DNA of 64,000 nt from JAJFJD01 sp965228695 (GTDB lineage: Bacteria > Pseudomonadota > Alphaproteobacteria > UBA8366). The stretch is from positions 1 through 64,000 of the forward strand of contig CBDDIB010000001.1 of the NCBI GenBank assembly GCA_965228695.1, in the 5' to 3' direction. The translations under genes and the position numbers were made by a program. A model generated the notes under the pieces. That model worked only from the letters and a program-made list of their open reading frames with translations. It had not been told where the DNA came from and did no database searches. Below, piece by piece: positions 44,069 through 51,874 of the stretch (position 1 is its first letter; each line of letters starts with the position of its first letter).

Positions 44069-45325
44069 CTACCGCCGCGGCTCGAAGGCCGATGCAGGAC
44101 GTTTGTAACCGTTAAGGGCGAACAACATCAAACCGGTGGCCGCCACACAGTATAGCGCCATCAGCATGCAGATCGATTCCACGGACACGTCCCAGTCCAT
44201 CAGCGCGCCCATCGCCAGCGGGCCGAGCGCCGACGAGAACACCATGAGCGACACGGCAAGCGACCGGATCGCGCCCAGATGACGCACGCCGTATACCTCG
44301 GCCCAGAGCGAGGTGACTGCCGTGTTACCGACGCCGCTGGTCAGCCCGACCAGCAACAGATAGGGCAGGACCCAGAAGCGCGCGTCGAAGGCCCAGATGA
44401 TCAGCAGCCCCAAGACAATCGGCAACAGAAAGGCAGGCAGAACCCGCGCCGCCGTGATGCGATCGATCAGCGGTCCGGAAGCGAGAGACGCGACGATTGA
44501 TCCCCCGGCATATATCCAATAATTGCCGGTCATCCAGGCCGCACTCCATCCTTTGACGGCGGCGATCTCCAGGTTATGGAAGAACAGCGCGGTGCTGACG
44601 AAGGCCGGGGCCAGGATAGCCGGCAACAGCATGTAGAAGCGGGCATCCCGCAGGACCTGTTTGCGCGACCATTGCTCCGGATCCTTGATGGCGGCCTGCG
44701 ATCCCGGCCCGGTCCGCGCCGGTGCATCTTGCCGCGCCCCTTGCCCGCGCAGCAGCCACCACACCAGGGGCAGGATGCCCGCCCCCAGGATCACCGCCGT
44801 AATGCCATAGGTCTCGCGCCAGCCGACGGTCGCGATCGACAAAACCGCCAGCACGGGCAACACGGCCTTCCCGACCCCGTCCCCCAGCAGCACCAGTGCG
44901 ATCGCCTTACCACGGTCGATGTGGAAGAACCGCGCGGTCGCCGTCTTGCCCGTATGGCTCGCCAATCCCTGCCCCATCTGACGCAGCAGAAAGATCGCGA
45001 CGATGAGAAAGGCCGCCGACGGCACGAGCGCCATAAAGGCCGAGGCGAAGGCGAGGCCGAAACAGACGATGAGGGCGAAAGCGCGCAGCGGATAGCGGTC
45101 GATCTGCTGGCCGGTCCAGGGCAGCACGGCGGCGCTCGCCAAGGTGCCGAGCATGTAGATGCCGCTCCACTCGGTATGGCTGAGGCCGAACTCGCCCCGC
45201 ACCGCCGGCCCGAAGGTGCCGATGATGACGGTCTGCCCCGCGCTGGCGGCAAATGTCATCGTGAAGCCAAATCCCAGGAAACGGCCATGGGCGCCAACAA
45301 GGCGCAGGTAGCTGATGAGCGGCAT
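44069..45325 (-). CDS. MFS transporter
   Basis: 418 aa, twelve predicted helices in two six-helix halves with a cytoplasmic loop near residues 195-220 rich in Arg and Pro. Begins ISYLRLVGAHGRFLGFGFTMTFAASAG and ends with MLMALYCVAATGLMLFALNGY. No substrate signature visible. It lies 46 bases upstream of the solute-binding-like gene on the same strand and probably imports a compound handled by neighbouring enzymes. Substrate is not identifiable. Confidence 0.9.
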   Translation of the reverse strand: MPLISYLRLVGAHGRFLGFGFTMTFAASAGQTVIIGTFGPAVRGEFGLSHTEWSGIYMLGTLASAAVLPWTGQQIDRYPLRAFALIVCFGLAFASAFMALVPSAAFLIVAIFLLRQMGQGLASHTGKTATARFFHIDRGKAIALVLLGDGVGKAVLPVLAVLSIATVGWRETYGITAVILGAGILPLVWWLLRGQGARQDAPARTGPGSQAAIKDPEQWSRKQVLRDARFYMLLPAILAPAFVSTALFFHNLEIAAVKGWSAAWMTGNYWIYAGGSIVASLASGPLIDRITAARVLPAFLLPIVLGLLIIWAFDARFWVLPYLLLVGLTSGVGNTAVTSLWAEVYGVRHLGAIRSLAVSLMVFSSALGPLAMGALMDWDVSVESICMLMALYCVAATGLMLFALNGYKRPASAFEPRR

Positions 45326-45398
45326 GGACTATGAATCTGTGACTAGGATCGGCGCGGTCACGCCGATTTCCCAGAATGCCCGATAGCGGCCGATCGCA

Positions 45399-45788
45399 CT
45401 AGCCCGCGGCCGGCGGTTCTTCGTCGGTGATGTGTTCGGTCGGCTGCGGTGTCGTCGTCATGATCGTCACGCCATCCGGCGCATGGAACTGATGCCAGGT
45501 ATTCCGCGGCACGATGGCGATCATGCCTTGCGCAAGATCCAATTTGTCTTCATTGCCGTCGACGTCCCGCAAGGTCAGGGTTACGCTGCCCTTGAGAATT
45601 TGCACGATTTCGTCACCGTTCGGATGCCGCTCCCATTGGCTGACTCCGGAGAAACCGCCGGCGAAGATGGCGCCGTCGCGATATTCCGCCACGCGGGCAA
45701 AGACGCCCGTGGTGTCCGAGAACCGAGTGCGGCCCTCTAGGAACTTTTGGCTGGCGAGCACGGCTTCGATGTCTATGGCATCGGTCAT
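45399..45788 (-). CDS. Cupin domain protein
   Basis: 129 aa single cupin barrel. The motif GVSQWERHPNGDEIVQILKGSVTL has ligand residues His and Glu; the second motif is MIAIVPRNTWHQFHAPDGVTIMTTTP. ATG 45788 follows GGATG; the longer form to 45851 is unlikely. Located between MFS and thioesterase genes on the same strand. Could be a dioxygenase, isomerase or regulator of the pathway; unknown. Confidence 0.85.
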   Translation of the reverse strand: MTDAIDIEAVLASQKFLEGRTRFSDTTGVFARVAEYRDGAIFAGGFSGVSQWERHPNGDEIVQILKGSVTLTLRDVDGNEDKLDLAQGMIAIVPRNTWHQFHAPDGVTIMTTTPQPTEHITDEEPPAAG

Positions 45789-45893
45789 CAGGGCATCCTC
45801 CGATTGAAGCGGATCGGCGTTGATGGTCGCGCAATCGTCCGACGACGGCAACCCCCGAACCGCAACACAGCACCATTACCGGTACCGCCCGCC

Positions 45894-46313
45894 CTAGCCT
45901 TTCGCCGGGGGCATGCCCTTCGGATCGGTCGCGTGGACACGGCGCGTCATGAAGGTGCCGAGGCCCGCCGCGCAAACCTTGCCGCTGCCGTCGACGATTT
46001 CACAACGCACAACCGCCGACCGCGATCCCGCGCGAATGACATCGGCGGTCCCGGTCAGCCGGTCGCCCTTTGCCGCCGCCAGGTAATTCACCTTCATCTC
46101 CAGCGTCGCCATCGGACGTTTCCGAGTATCGTAGTTGCCGCCCGCCGCCGCGGTCGCCATCGCCACATCGACCAGCGATGCGATCACGCCGCCCTGCACC
46201 ACACCGCGCAGGTTGCGCATCTCCTCGCGCACCGGCATGCCGACGACCGCATGGCCGTCTTCCATCACCTCATATTCAACGCCAAGCCATTTCCGAAAGC
46301 CTTCGTCCGGCAT
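45894..46313 (-). CDS. PaaI family hotdog thioesterase
   Basis: 139 aa. Hydrolyses acyl-CoA thioesters. The hotdog core has RNLRGVVQGGVIASLVDVAMATAA, with the PaaI-type catalytic Asn and Asp positions (RN, VD), ATLEMKVNYLAAAKGDRLTG and FMTRRV. The extension to 46502 reads into the overlapping oxygenase gene region and is rejected. Separated from the next oxygenase gene by 53 bases. Substrate unknown. Confidence 0.88.
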   Translation of the reverse strand: MPDEGFRKWLGVEYEVMEDGHAVVGMPVREEMRNLRGVVQGGVIASLVDVAMATAAAGGNYDTRKRPMATLEMKVNYLAAAKGDRLTGTADVIRAGSRSAVVRCEIVDGSGKVCAAGLGTFMTRRVHATDPKGMPPAKG

Positions 46314-46366
46314 GTTTTCCAATCCTTCTTTTTCTTGTGCCGGGTGGCACCGATTGTCGTTCAGTC

Positions 46367-47236
46367 CTACTCTTCCAGGCTCGATCCTGCGCCCTTCACG
46401 CGCGTCTGCCGCATATAGCGGCGGTACTTGTCCGCGTCGTAGCCGCCGCCGCGATGGACGAGGCAGCGGTTGTCCCAGATCACCAGGTCGCCCGGCTGCC
46501 ATGCGTGAGAATACACGTGCTCGTCCCGCGTCGCCCGCTCCAGCAAATCGTCGAGCAGGGCGCGGCTGTCCTCGAAGCTCCAGCCGACGATCGACTTGGC
46601 GTGCGAGCCGACGAAGATGTTCTTCGCCCCGGTCCGCGCGTTGCTGCGCACGAGTTTCTGCTGCACCGGCGGCAGCGACGCCGCATGCGACGGCGTCACC
46701 GCATCGGGTCCCACCTTGGACCGGGAAAACACATAGTCGTGTTCCGCGATCAGCGGATCGACCTTTTCCTTCTCGTCCGCGGAAAGGCGATCGTAAGCCG
46801 CCCGGCCACTGGCGAATTCAGTCCGCCCGCCTTCCGCCGGCACCTCGTAGGCGCACATGATCGACACATAGGTCGGAACCTCACGGAAAGATGAGTCCGA
46901 ATGCCACATGTTGTTGCCGGTCTGGAAGCGCGTCCGTTTATGCGAATTGTCGAGAACGCTGCCATCGGCCATCACATTCCCGACGGTGCCGAAATATTCG
47001 ATGACGCCTTCCTGACCCAGCTTCACATGGCTGGGTTCCGGCTCGCCGAGCGCTTTCGTGATGGCGAGTTGATGTTCGTCGTCGAACGGCTGATCGGGGA
47101 AACACAGGAAGGAATAGTCATCGATCGCGGCGCGGATTTCCTCGACGAGGTCGCCGCTCATCGGTTCGCGAAGATCGACGCCGGTGATTCGGGCGCCGAA
47201 ATCCGGGTGAATTTTCTCAATCGTCAACGCGGCCAT
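46367..47236 (-). CDS. TauD/TfdA family 2-oxoglutarate oxygenase (F)
   Basis: 289 aa. N-terminal IEKIHPDFGARITGVDLREPMS, iron ligands in NMWHSDSSF (HxD) and WDNRCLVHRGGGYD, with RYMRQTRVKGAG carrying the 2-oxoglutarate arginine. This is close to classical TauD/TfdA in length and is not a near-paralog of D and E. GGAGAG precedes ATG 47236. Part of the leftward series that includes CurA-like reductase, thioesterase, cupin, MFS and solute-binding-like genes. Confidence 0.92.
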   Translation of the reverse strand: MAALTIEKIHPDFGARITGVDLREPMSGDLVEEIRAAIDDYSFLCFPDQPFDDEHQLAITKALGEPEPSHVKLGQEGVIEYFGTVGNVMADGSVLDNSHKRTRFQTGNNMWHSDSSFREVPTYVSIMCAYEVPAEGGRTEFASGRAAYDRLSADEKEKVDPLIAEHDYVFSRSKVGPDAVTPSHAASLPPVQQKLVRSNARTGAKNIFVGSHAKSIVGWSFEDSRALLDDLLERATRDEHVYSHAWQPGDLVIWDNRCLVHRGGGYDADKYRRYMRQTRVKGAGSSLEE

Positions 47237-47315
47237 GGTGTCTCTCCGAAGAGTGTCAGAGTTCGGATTCAAGCATCAAATGTCCGGAACGCCAAGTTGA
47301 GGGTGCCGGCCAACG

Positions 47316-48329
47316 CTAGCTCGACGGTTCGCCAAGCTTGACCAACTGCTTGCCGAAATTCTCGCTGGTCAGCAGGCGTAGAAAGGCGGCGGGCATCGAC
47401 TCTATCCCCTCCATCACGTCCTCGCGGAACTTGAGCCGGCCCTCGCGGTACCAAGCCGCCAACTGCTCGATACCTTCGTCGAAGCGGTCGGCATAGTCGC
47501 TGACGAGGAAGCCCTCCATGCGAGCGCGGTTGATCAACAACTGCCGATGATGACGAAGACCGGTGTCCGGCTGCTCGAACGTGCCAGACAGCGAGACCAG
47601 GCCACAGATGATGATCCGGGCGTTGAGGGCCAAATTCTGCATCGCCGCGTCGTGGATCGGACCGCCGGTGTTGTCGAAATAGATGTCGACGCCGGATGGG
47701 CACATCGCCGCGACGGCGGCGGTCAGGTCTTCGGACTCGCGATAGTTGATGCCGCCGTCGTAGCCGATCTCGCGGCACCAATCGAGCTTGCCCAAGCTGC
47801 TGGCGACCGCGATGGCGCGGCAGCCCATGATCTTGGCGATCTGCCCGACCACCTGCCCGACCGCACCCGACGCGGCGGAGACCAGCACCGTCTGCCCCGG
47901 CTTGGGGCGGCCCAGGTCGAGCAGCGCGAAATAGGCGGTCAGCCCCGGCATGCCGAGATAGCTCACCGCGCTTTGGATGGGCGCGATCGACGGATCGACC
48001 CGGCGCAGGTGCTCGCCCTTCAGCACCGGATATTCCTGCCAGCCGAAACCCATGCTCTCGACGATATCGCCGGGTTTCCAGTCGGGATGCTTGGAGGCGA
48101 CCACCTCGCCGACCCCGCCGCCGCGCATGACATGGCCCAACTCCACGCTCGCCGCATAATTCTTGGCGGGGCTGATCCGGCCGCGCATATAGGGGTCGAC
48201 CGACAGATACAGCGAGCGGATCAGAACCTGGCCGTCACGCGGCTCGCGCAGCGGCGCTTCTTCCAGCCGCCAGTCGGACTCGGCCGGCATGCCTTCGGGA
48301 TAGGTGGCGAGAACCCAGCGGCGATTCAT
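47316..48329 (-). CDS. NADP-dependent alkenal/prostaglandin-reductase-like (CurA-type) oxidoreductase
   Basis: 337 aa zinc-free medium-chain dehydrogenase of the CurA/leukotriene B4 12-hydroxydehydrogenase group. Visible are NRRWVLATYPEGMP, SVDPYMRGRIS, the cofactor-binding VLVSAASGAVGQVVGQIAK, and the segment VDIYFDNTGG then IIICGLVSLSG. It reduces alpha,beta-unsaturated ketones or aldehydes with NADPH. AGGAAC lies upstream of ATG 48329. First gene of the leftward series at 43294-48329. Confidence 0.9.
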   Translation of the reverse strand: MNRRWVLATYPEGMPAESDWRLEEAPLREPRDGQVLIRSLYLSVDPYMRGRISPAKNYAASVELGHVMRGGGVGEVVASKHPDWKPGDIVESMGFGWQEYPVLKGEHLRRVDPSIAPIQSAVSYLGMPGLTAYFALLDLGRPKPGQTVLVSAASGAVGQVVGQIAKIMGCRAIAVASSLGKLDWCREIGYDGGINYRESEDLTAAVAAMCPSGVDIYFDNTGGPIHDAAMQNLALNARIIICGLVSLSGTFEQPDTGLRHHRQLLINRARMEGFLVSDYADRFDEGIEQLAAWYREGRLKFREDVMEGIESMPAAFLRLLTSENFGKQLVKLGEPSS

Positions 48330-48449
48330 GTCGGTCACGGCGTTCCTCTTTTTGCGAAATTGATCTAAACAGCATCCTAATCGTGCAACACAGTATTGGC
48401 GAACATCCGACAACCCTCCTACACCGCAATCAATCGACAGATTTCATCA

Positions 48450-48887
48450 ATGCCAAATTTCGTTGAGCGAATAAAACTCGTCATTCGGATCGCAAGAATG
48501 TGGAATCAGGCGCTGGATTTGGCCGCGAACGACAATTTCGGCGCGGCCTTGAATGTCGTGCGGGAGATGGAGTCCCAGGGCGCGACTCGATCCGAACTGA
48601 CATTGCTTAAAGGGGTGCTGCAATTCAAAATCGGCGATCCCGAAGATGCGTTGGAATCGCTGATCGTGGCCTATGAACGGATTTCGCGAGATCCGGCCAT
48701 CGCCCCGCCGAACAACAAATACCTGATGTGTTTCGCATCGGTCTGGGGCCAAAGAGCGTTGCAATCGTTGAGCCGGGAGGTCGAAACGCCGTTCATTGTC
48801 GATTTCCGGGAGGTTCCGTTGAAGTTCGTCGCACGGCCCTTCAAGCGAAAATTTCCCCTGCAAGAACATCCCGATTGGCCGGCATAG
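48450..48887 (+). CDS. Hypothetical TPR-like protein
   Basis: 145 aa, unknown. The sequence LDLAANDNFGAALNVVREM followed by LTLLKGVLQFKIGDPEDALESLIVAYERI reads as paired antiparallel helices of the TPR type. The C-terminal 40 residues (basic, VPLKFVARPFKRKF) do not match anything I know. An in-frame ATG at 48396 exists; neither start has a strong ribosome site. Located just upstream of the arsR-arsI operon but probably unrelated. Confidence 0.55.
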   Translation: MPNFVERIKLVIRIARMWNQALDLAANDNFGAALNVVREMESQGATRSELTLLKGVLQFKIGDPEDALESLIVAYERISRDPAIAPPNNKYLMCFASVWGQRALQSLSREVETPFIVDFREVPLKFVARPFKRKFPLQEHPDWPA

Positions 48888-48910
48888 GGCATTCAGCAGG
48901 CCGCAACATC

Positions 48911-48952
48911 TTGACAAAATTTTTTATTTCCATATATTTGGAAATATGGAAA
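48911..48952 (+). promoter_or_regulatory. arsR promoter and overlapping palindromic operator
   Basis: A -35 box TTGACA (48911-48916) and a -10-like TATATT (48933-48938) are separated by 16 bases. The perfect 9-bp palindrome TTTCCATAT (927-935 after 48000) and ATATGGAAA (944-952) with an 8-base centre covers the -10 region and the ATG at 48946. Transcription should begin at about the start codon, so the mRNA would be leaderless or nearly so. Confidence 0.78.
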
Positions 48953-49287
48953 CGAATGATGCCGTCACCGCACTATCCGCGCTCGCCCAGGAAACCCGCC
49001 TGCAGATCTTTCGTTGGCTTGTGGAACGGGGTCCGCGCGGCGCGCCGGCCGGCGAGATCGCCGACGAAATGGGATTGCCGGGCGCGACCCTGTCCTTTCA
49101 TTTGAGCCAACTCAAGCAAGCGGGCCTGCTGTCGTGCGTGCGCGACGGACGGTCGCTGATCTATTCGGCGAACTATCCGGCGATGAGCGACTTGATGGCC
49201 TATTTGACCGAGAATTGCTGCCAGGGCGACGACGCCTGCGGCCCCACCCCTTCGGACGCCGCCTCGATGGCAGCGACCGCGACCTAA
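48946..49287 (+). CDS. arsR: ArsR/SmtB family arsenical-responsive repressor
   Basis: 113 aa winged helix protein. DNA-binding portion ALAQETRLQIFRWL, GEIADEMGLPGATLSFHLSQLKQAGLLSCVRDGRS. The C-terminal cysteines are Cys91, Cys92 and Cys98 (NCCQGDDAC), the same C-C-x5-C spacing described for the As(III) site of Acidithiobacillus ferrooxidans ArsR (Cys95, 96, 102; established knowledge). It is expected to release its operator on binding As(III) or methylated trivalent arsenicals. An arsI-type gene follows after 14 bases. The start codon lies inside the right arm of the operator. Confidence 0.92.
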   Translation: METNDAVTALSALAQETRLQIFRWLVERGPRGAPAGEIADEMGLPGATLSFHLSQLKQAGLLSCVRDGRSLIYSANYPAMSDLMAYLTENCCQGDDACGPTPSDAASMAATAT

Positions 49288-49301
49288 GGAGATTGATCCT
49301 C

Positions 49302-49748
49302 ATGAAACGCCTGCATGTCCACGTAACGGTAAAGGACCTCGATGAATCGATCGGCTTTTATTCGACGCTGTTCGGGGCCACGCCGACGGTAACGGAATCC
49401 GACTATGCCAAATGGATGCTCGATGATCCCAGCGTCAACTTCGCGATCTCCGAACGCTGCGGCGTGACGCCCGGCCTTAGCCATTTGGGCATTCAGGTCG
49501 ATGAGGAGAGCGAGTTGTCCGAGCTGTCCGACCGCCTTCAGGAAGCCGGACGGCCCATCGTCGAGCAGAAATCGGCGCAGTGCTGCTATGCCGAAGGCGA
49601 CAAGGCGTGGGTGTCCGATCCCCAGGACGTCGCCTGGGAAACCTTCCGCACCTTCGGGCAGATCACGGTCTACGGCGAGGACCGGGTGAAACGCGAGGAA
49701 CTGTCGGCCGAGGACGCCGGCTGCTGCGCGCAAACGACGGAGCTGTAG
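49302..49748 (+). CDS. arsI: ArsI/CadI-type vicinal-oxygen-chelate C-As lyase-like enzyme
   Basis: 148 aa. Known ArsI enzymes use non-haem Fe(II) and O2 to cleave the C-As bond of methylarsonite and trivalent roxarsone. Here the likely Fe ligands are His5 or His7 (MKRLHVHV), His61 (LSHLGIQV) and Glu113 (VAWETF); the substrate-binding vicinal pair is Cys94-Cys95 in SAQCCYAEGDKAWVSDP. AAGGAG precedes ATG 49302. Coupled to arsR in a minimal operon without arsC, arsB, acr3 or arsM in view. A final CC pair (AGCCAQ) may bind metal. CadI-like cadmium binding is the main alternative. Confidence 0.88.
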   Translation: MKRLHVHVTVKDLDESIGFYSTLFGATPTVTESDYAKWMLDDPSVNFAISERCGVTPGLSHLGIQVDEESELSELSDRLQEAGRPIVEQKSAQCCYAEGDKAWVSDPQDVAWETFRTFGQITVYGEDRVKREELSAEDAGCCAQTTEL

Positions 49749-49837
49749 CCCCTTTCGAGCCAACGCCGCGGGGGCGCGAGAATCCTTGCAAAGCCCGGCG
49801 GGCTCGGCTATACAGCCGCCCGAGCTTTGGAGCCTGT

Positions 49838-50065
49838 ATGATGAAAAAAGACGCCCATCCGGACTATCACGAGATCACGGTCCAGTTGACCGACGGCACC
49901 AGCTACAAGACGTTTTCGACCTGGGGCAAGCCCGGCGACACGCTGAAGCTGGAAATCGACCCGAAGTCGCACCCGGCCTGGACCGGCGTGCATCGCCTGG
50001 TCGACAGTGGCGGTCAGCTTGCCAAGTTCAACAAGCGGTTCGAGGGTTTCGGCCTGAAATCCTGA
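49838..50065 (+). CDS. rpmE: Ribosomal protein bL31, cysteine-free (C-minus) type
   Basis: 75 aa. Opens MMKKDAHPDYHEITVQLTDG and carries DPKSHPAWTG and FNKRFEGFG, matching alphaproteobacterial bL31. None of the four zinc-ligand cysteines of the C-plus form is present, so it is the zinc-independent type. Two adjacent ATGs (49838, 49841) are possible starts. A strong terminator follows at 50088. Confidence 0.95.
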   Translation: MMKKDAHPDYHEITVQLTDGTSYKTFSTWGKPGDTLKLEIDPKSHPAWTGVHRLVDSGGQLAKFNKRFEGFGLKS

Positions 50066-50087
50066 CGACCCGGCCGTTGAAACGAAG

Positions 50088-50111
50088 AAAGGCGCCTTTG
50101 GGCGCCTTTTT
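50088..50111 (+). terminator. Rho-independent terminator of rpmE
   Basis: Stem GGCGCC / GGCGCC with a TTTG loop (50091-50106), preceded by AAA and followed by five Ts. Confidence 0.88.
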
Positions 50112-50134
50112 AATGCCGGACCGCCGATGTTTTT

Positions 50135-50539
50135 CTAGTCGGCGGCGGCGAGTTGCTGATCCAGCCGGTTGATTCGCAGATACAGGTCGTGGCTGCGTTC
50201 CAATAGGCGGCGGAGCTGAATCGGTAGAATTTCGTAGTCGGCGCGCCCGCGATCGAGGCACATCTTCTGACCGCCCAGGCGATAGGTATGCTTGGCCGCC
50301 TGTTCCGGCGACATTTCCTCCAGATAGACGGCTTTCTGCGTCAGCAGCCATGCCATCACCTGGGTCAGGCGGGTGGTCAGGCGCATCGTCTCGACGCTGA
50401 TGACCATCTGATAGGCTTGACTGGCGTTCTTGCGGACCTCGGGAACCTTGGTTCCGATATAGTCACGCGACTCGATCAAGAGGTCATACGCCTCTTCATA
50501 TGTCGTCTCGAGCAAGAATGCCGATTGCGCCTTTTGCAC
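50135..50539 (-). CDS. DUF1465 family protein, RcdA-like
   Basis: 134 aa helical protein. The DUF1465 family includes RcdA of Caulobacter, an adaptor that helps deliver CtrA and other substrates to ClpXP (established knowledge). Visible blocks are FLLETTYEEAYDLLIESRDYI, LTTRLTQVMAWLLTQKAVYLEEM and HDLYLRINRLDQQL. Start GTG 50539 has GGGAGA upstream. Its position opposite rpmE is typical of alphaproteobacteria as I recall them. Adaptor function here is inference by homology. Confidence 0.88.
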   Translation of the reverse strand: MQKAQSAFLLETTYEEAYDLLIESRDYIGTKVPEVRKNASQAYQMVISVETMRLTTRLTQVMAWLLTQKAVYLEEMSPEQAAKHTYRLGGQKMCLDRGRADYEILPIQLRRLLERSHDLYLRINRLDQQLAAAD

Positions 50540-50872
50540 GGGCCGGCGTCTCCCTTATTACACGGTGTCCCTTGGGTCTTTCGGGCGGATTTCTCCGCCC
50601 GCGCCCTTACTCTTAAGTATAAAGCCTGCGGTGCGGGGGTGAACCACTAAGCTACTATTATTATTGGTTAATCAAATTCGACAGTCACCCGTAATTAAGC
50701 GCTATCCCTTTGGTACGAGGGACGGAATCGCCAGTATCTTGACAAGCGCGATGCGCATTCCCACCTAAGATTTGTCGCCCGATGCCAATTGTGGGTCGGG
50801 CGGCACTTGAACCGGAGTTTGGCCATTTGGCGGCTCCATTGATCCCGTATCGCTTGCAAGGAGGATATGGCA
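50540..50872. other. Intergenic region between RcdA-like and Hsp20 genes
   Basis: 333 bases. Left part (50583-50600) has the hairpin GGGCGGA-TTTC-TCCGCCC in the 5' leader of the RcdA-like gene. Right part before Hsp20 contains CTTGACAA (50738) and CTTGAAC (50807), each resembling a heat-shock sigma -35, but I could not pair either with a convincing -10. The last 40 bases, with GGCTCC before the AAGGAGG site, could fold over the ribosome site. Confidence 0.4.
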
Positions 50873-51343
50873 ATGCGTAGGTACGATTTTTCACCCCTTT
50901 TCCGCAGCACCGTTGGATTCGACCATCTCGCTCGGGTTCTCGATAACATTCCCGGCGAACAAGCCACGGGCTATCCGCCCTATAATATCGAGAAGACCGG
51001 AGAAGATTCCTATCGAGTGACCATGGCGGTTGCCGGATTCGGGGAAAACGACATCGACATCCGAACCCAGGACAACAAGCTCGTGATCGCCGGGCGCGTC
51101 GAGAAGAGCGAGGACGGAGAGTCCCGCGCCTTCCTGCACCGCGGCATCGCCGAGCGCGCCTTCGAGCGGACGTTCAGCCTCGCCGACCACGTCAAGGTCG
51201 CAACGGCGGCGCTCGAGAACGGGCTCCTGCATGTCGAACTCGTCCGCGAGGTCCCGGAGGCGATGAAGCCCCGCACCATCGCGATCACGAACGGCAAGGG
51301 CAAAAAAGGCAAGACGGCCAAAATCGAGAAAAAGGCCGCCTAA
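50873..51343 (+). CDS. Hsp20/alpha-crystallin small heat-shock protein
   Basis: 156 aa ATP-independent holdase chaperone. It has the N-terminal MRRYDFSPLFRSTVGFDHL region common to alphaproteobacterial IbpA-like proteins, an alpha-crystallin domain from about residue 40 (YRVTMAVAGFGENDIDI, AGRVE, HRGIAERAFERTFSLADHVKV, AALENGLLHVEL) and a basic tail (KGKKGKTAKIEKKA). ATG 50873 lies eight bases after AGGAGG; ATG 50867 is too close to it. Confidence 0.95.
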   Translation: MRRYDFSPLFRSTVGFDHLARVLDNIPGEQATGYPPYNIEKTGEDSYRVTMAVAGFGENDIDIRTQDNKLVIAGRVEKSEDGESRAFLHRGIAERAFERTFSLADHVKVATAALENGLLHVELVREVPEAMKPRTIAITNGKGKKGKTAKIEKKAA

Positions 51344-51371
51344 CCGCTACCCTGCAATCTTGCTAACCCTT

Positions 51372-51400
51372 AACGCGCCCCGCTTCGTCGGGGCGCGTTT
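51372..51400. terminator. Bidirectional terminator after Hsp20 gene
   Basis: Perfect 11-bp stem AACGCGCCCCG / CGGGGCGCGTT around CTTCGT, with Ts after it. Lies between the convergent Hsp20 and thioesterase genes and could serve both. Confidence 0.8.
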
Positions 51401-51427
51401 CATTTGGACCGTCGAAGCCGCGACGGG

Positions 51428-51874
51428 CTAGCATCCGTCGGCGACGACCAGCCGCGCCATTACCGCGCGAACGGGGTCGGGTATCCGGACCGGCCGCCGA
51501 TTCTCGCGGTCCACATAAACATGGATGAAATAACCGACGGCGGCGGCATCGGGTTCGTCCTTGCGGAACAGTCCGATTTCATAGGTCACGCTGGAATTGC
51601 CGAGTTTCGCAATCCGCAGACCGGCCTCGATAACGTCGGGAAAGGCCAGCTCCTTGAGGAACTGACACTTGGTCTCGACCACGATGCCGAAGATCTCGCC
51701 GGCGGCATAGTCAAGGGCGCCGTGCTCCATCAGGTGCCCGTTCACCGCCGTGTCGAAGTAGGAATAGTAGACGACGTTGTTCACATGCCCATAGACGTCG
51801 TTGTCCATCCAGCGGGTCGGTATGGCGCGGAAATGCGGATAGTATCCGCGCTCCTTGGGGTCGGAATTGCTCAA
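51428..51874 (-). CDS. Acyl-CoA thioesterase, 4HBT hotdog family
   Basis: 148 aa. The active-site signature WMDNDVYGHVNNVVYYSYFD matches 4-hydroxybenzoyl-CoA thioesterase relatives, with YVD and R-rich C-terminus. It starts at TTG 51874, preceded by AGGAG eight bases upstream, overlapping the hydrolase stop (TTGA). Cotranslation with the upstream hydrolase is implied. Acyl-chain preference unknown. Confidence 0.88.
   Translation of the reverse strand: MSNSDPKERGYYPHFRAIPTRWMDNDVYGHVNNVVYYSYFDTAVNGHLMEHGALDYAAGEIFGIVVETKCQFLKELAFPDVIEAGLRIAKLGNSSVTYEIGLFRKDEPDAAAVGYFIHVYVDRENRRPVRIPDPVRAVMARLVVADGC

Noticed and set aside
50738..50841. A complete heat-shock sigma promoter before Hsp20
   Set aside because: The -35-like elements do not have a -10 at acceptable spacing, so no promoter was called.
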